From assembly GCA_900544945.1 (NCBI GenBank), contig UQXG01000117.1:1-7069 (forward strand): a stretch of 7,069 nucleotides of DNA, written 5' to 3'. The notes under the pieces are model-generated. The model was not told where the DNA came from and did no database searches. It was given only the letters and a program-made list of their open reading frames with translations. This document shows, in pieces, positions 6,066-7,069 of this stretch (positions are counted from its first letter, which is position 1; every line of letters starts with the position of its first letter). The translations under genes were made by a program, and so were the position numbers. The DNA comes from an uncultured Eubacteriales bacterium. Its GTDB lineage: Bacteria; Bacillota; Clostridia; Oscillospirales; Oscillospiraceae.

Positions 6066-6989
6066 TTACTTGGATGCCTTGGCAGGCTTCAGCTGGCTCT
6101 TCCAATAGGGAACCGCCAGGAAGAAGGCCACGATCAGAGCGGAAATCAGCTTCAGATAGTTGGAGTCAATCTTCAGCAGGCTGATGACCGCCTGAATGAC
6201 GATATAGTAGATGATAGCGCCCAGGCTCACGGACAGCAGCTTCAGGGCGAAATTCCGGAACAGGCGGCTGAAGGCCACCTCGCCGATGATGACGGAGGCC
6301 AGGCCGATGACGATGGCACCACGACCCATGTTGATCTCCGCATAGGACTGGTACTGGCACAGCAGAGCACCGGCGAAGGCCACCAGGCCGTTGGACAGAG
6401 CCAGACCCAGCACCTTGTTCACATTGGTGTTGATGCCCTGAGCCCGGGCCATGTGCTCATTGGCACCGGTTGCCCGGATGGAAGCACCCCGCTCGGTGCC
6501 GAAGAACCAGTACAGGACGGCGATGACCACCACGGTGACAATGCCCACTACGAAAATGGGGTGATAGTAGAAGGGACGGGTGCCCTTGTTGACCTCCTGA
6601 AGGTAGCGCAGGGACACCAGCAGTTTATAGTTGTTCACGTTCAGAGCGGTGTTTGCCTTCATGCCCATGGTGGCAAGGTTCACAGACCACAGCCCCAGCT
6701 GGGTGAGAATACCGGCAAGGATGGCGGGAATGCCGCACTTGGTGTGGAAAAAGCCGGTGACCAGACCTGTCAGGCAGCCGGCCAGGAAGGCGCAGAGCAT
6801 GGCAATCCACACGCTGTTGCCGTTTACAATCATCATAACGCAGACCACACCGCCGGTGCAGAAGGAGCCGTCCACGGTCAGGTCAGCCAGGTCAAGAATC
6901 CGATAGGTGATGTAAAGACCGATGGCCATAATGCCCCAGATCAGACCCTGGGACACGGCACCGGGCAGTGCGTTGAGAAAACTCGTCAT
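6066..6989 (-). CDS. ABC transporter permease (putative tryptophan/tyrosine-type uptake family)
   Basis: A 307-residue integral membrane protein with about 8-9 hydrophobic segments. The N-terminal block RILDLADLTVDGSF (30-43) and the cytoplasmic loop RATGANEHMARAQGINT (172-188), followed by GLALSNGLVAFAGALLCQYQ, are hallmarks of the permeases paired with ABC_sub_bind lipoproteins and are related to the branched-chain amino acid/BPD_transp_2 fold. The RATG...MARAQGIN loop is where the ATPase is expected to dock. GGAGG lies 8 bases before the ATG. The usual operon order in this family is binding protein, permease, ATPase, so the missing binding-protein gene should lie just outside the right edge of the window, beyond the terminal repeat. 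No promoter is visible in the 28 bases between the start codon and that repeat. Confidence 0.92.
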   Translation of the reverse strand: MTSFLNALPGAVSQGLIWGIMAIGLYITYRILDLADLTVDGSFCTGGVVCVMMIVNGNSVWIAMLCAFLAGCLTGLVTGFFHTKCGIPAILAGILTQLGLWSVNLATMGMKANTALNVNNYKLLVSLRYLQEVNKGTRPFYYHPIFVVGIVTVVVIAVLYWFFGTERGASIRATGANEHMARAQGINTNVNKVLGLALSNGLVAFAGALLCQYQSYAEINMGRGAIVIGLASVIIGEVAFSRLFRNFALKLLSVSLGAIIYYIVIQAVISLLKIDSNYLKLISALIVAFFLAVPYWKSQLKPAKASK

Positions 6990-7016
6990 TGGTGATTCCT
7001 CCGATTTGTGATAGTT

Positions 7017-7069
7017 TCATACTATTTCCTGATTAAAATCTTAATTTTAATCAGGAAGGCATCGCCTGA
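7017..7069 (-). repeat. Right copy of the 53-bp inverted repeat containing a palindrome
   Basis: Exact reverse complement of 2-54. Its palindromic core occupies 7026-7057, with arms at 7026-7039 and 7044-7057 and loop CTTA. It ends 27 bases upstream of the permease start codon, inside what would normally be the gap between a binding-protein gene and the permease gene. A stable hairpin there could attenuate or stabilise the operon mRNA, but it lacks a U-tract. The sequence stops within or just at the edge of the repeat, which is where assemblies often break. Confidence 0.85.

Noticed and set aside
5177..6184. 335-codon plus-strand open frame opposite the ABC ATPase gene
   Set aside because: It is the complement of a gene with all ABC motifs. 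Its translation is rich in Gly, His and Gln with no recognisable domain, as expected for an antisense shadow in G/C-rich coding DNA.
5823..6995. 390-codon plus-strand open frame opposite the permease gene
   Set aside because: It is an antisense shadow of a clear membrane permease. It has low-complexity His/Gly/Asp/Gln composition and runs across two minus-strand genes.
2..7069. A composite transposon bounded by the 53-bp repeats
   Set aside because: No transposase, integrase or resolvase is present, the contents are ordinary metabolic genes, and the repeats are internally palindromic rather than simple transposon ends. Flanking sequence is not available to look for target duplications.

Overview
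The window is about 7 kb of moderately GC-rich bacterial DNA. Strong AGGAGG-type ribosome binding sites, short A/T-rich intergenic promoters, Rho-independent terminators and the protein families present suggest an anaerobic Gram-positive organism, probably a gut Clostridia/Oscillospiraceae-type genome. The taxonomic call is an inference from style and gene content, because no taxonomic marker gene is present.

Layout, left to right: a palindromic repeat (2-54); a long imperfect hairpin (60-130); a bidirectional terminator (141-178); a DeoR/GlpR-type repressor on the minus strand (187-966); a divergent control region (967-1090); an iron-containing alcohol dehydrogenase (1091-2251) overlapping an MFS transporter (2235-3482), both on the plus strand; a bidirectional terminator (3498-3543); a ROK-family kinase-like protein on the minus strand (3569-4951) with a clear sigma-A promoter and a palindrome just upstream of it (4986-5047); about 155 bp of unexplained intergenic DNA; a terminator (5205-5244); and an ABC transporter ATPase (5258-6052) and permease (6066-6989) on the minus strand, of the type often annotated as putative tryptophan/tyrosine or sugar uptake systems. 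The window closes with an exact inverted copy (7017-7069) of the repeat at its left end.

Three functional units are visible. The first is a regulator plus dehydrogenase plus exporter/importer cassette: the DeoR protein probably controls the divergent adh-MFS operon in response to a phosphorylated metabolite, and the MFS protein probably carries the substrate or product of the dehydrogenase. The second is a singly transcribed ROK protein that lacks the family's usual zinc-binding cysteine motif and carries an N-terminal region of about 150 residues that I cannot assign. The third is the membrane half of an ABC importer whose expected substrate-binding lipoprotein gene is not in the window and would lie beyond the right edge.

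I see no transposase, recombinase, CRISPR array, phage gene, tRNA or rRNA. I do not see a convincing undescribed system. The least ordinary feature is the pair of perfect 53-bp inverted repeats, each built around a 14-bp-stem palindrome, that form the two ends of the window.
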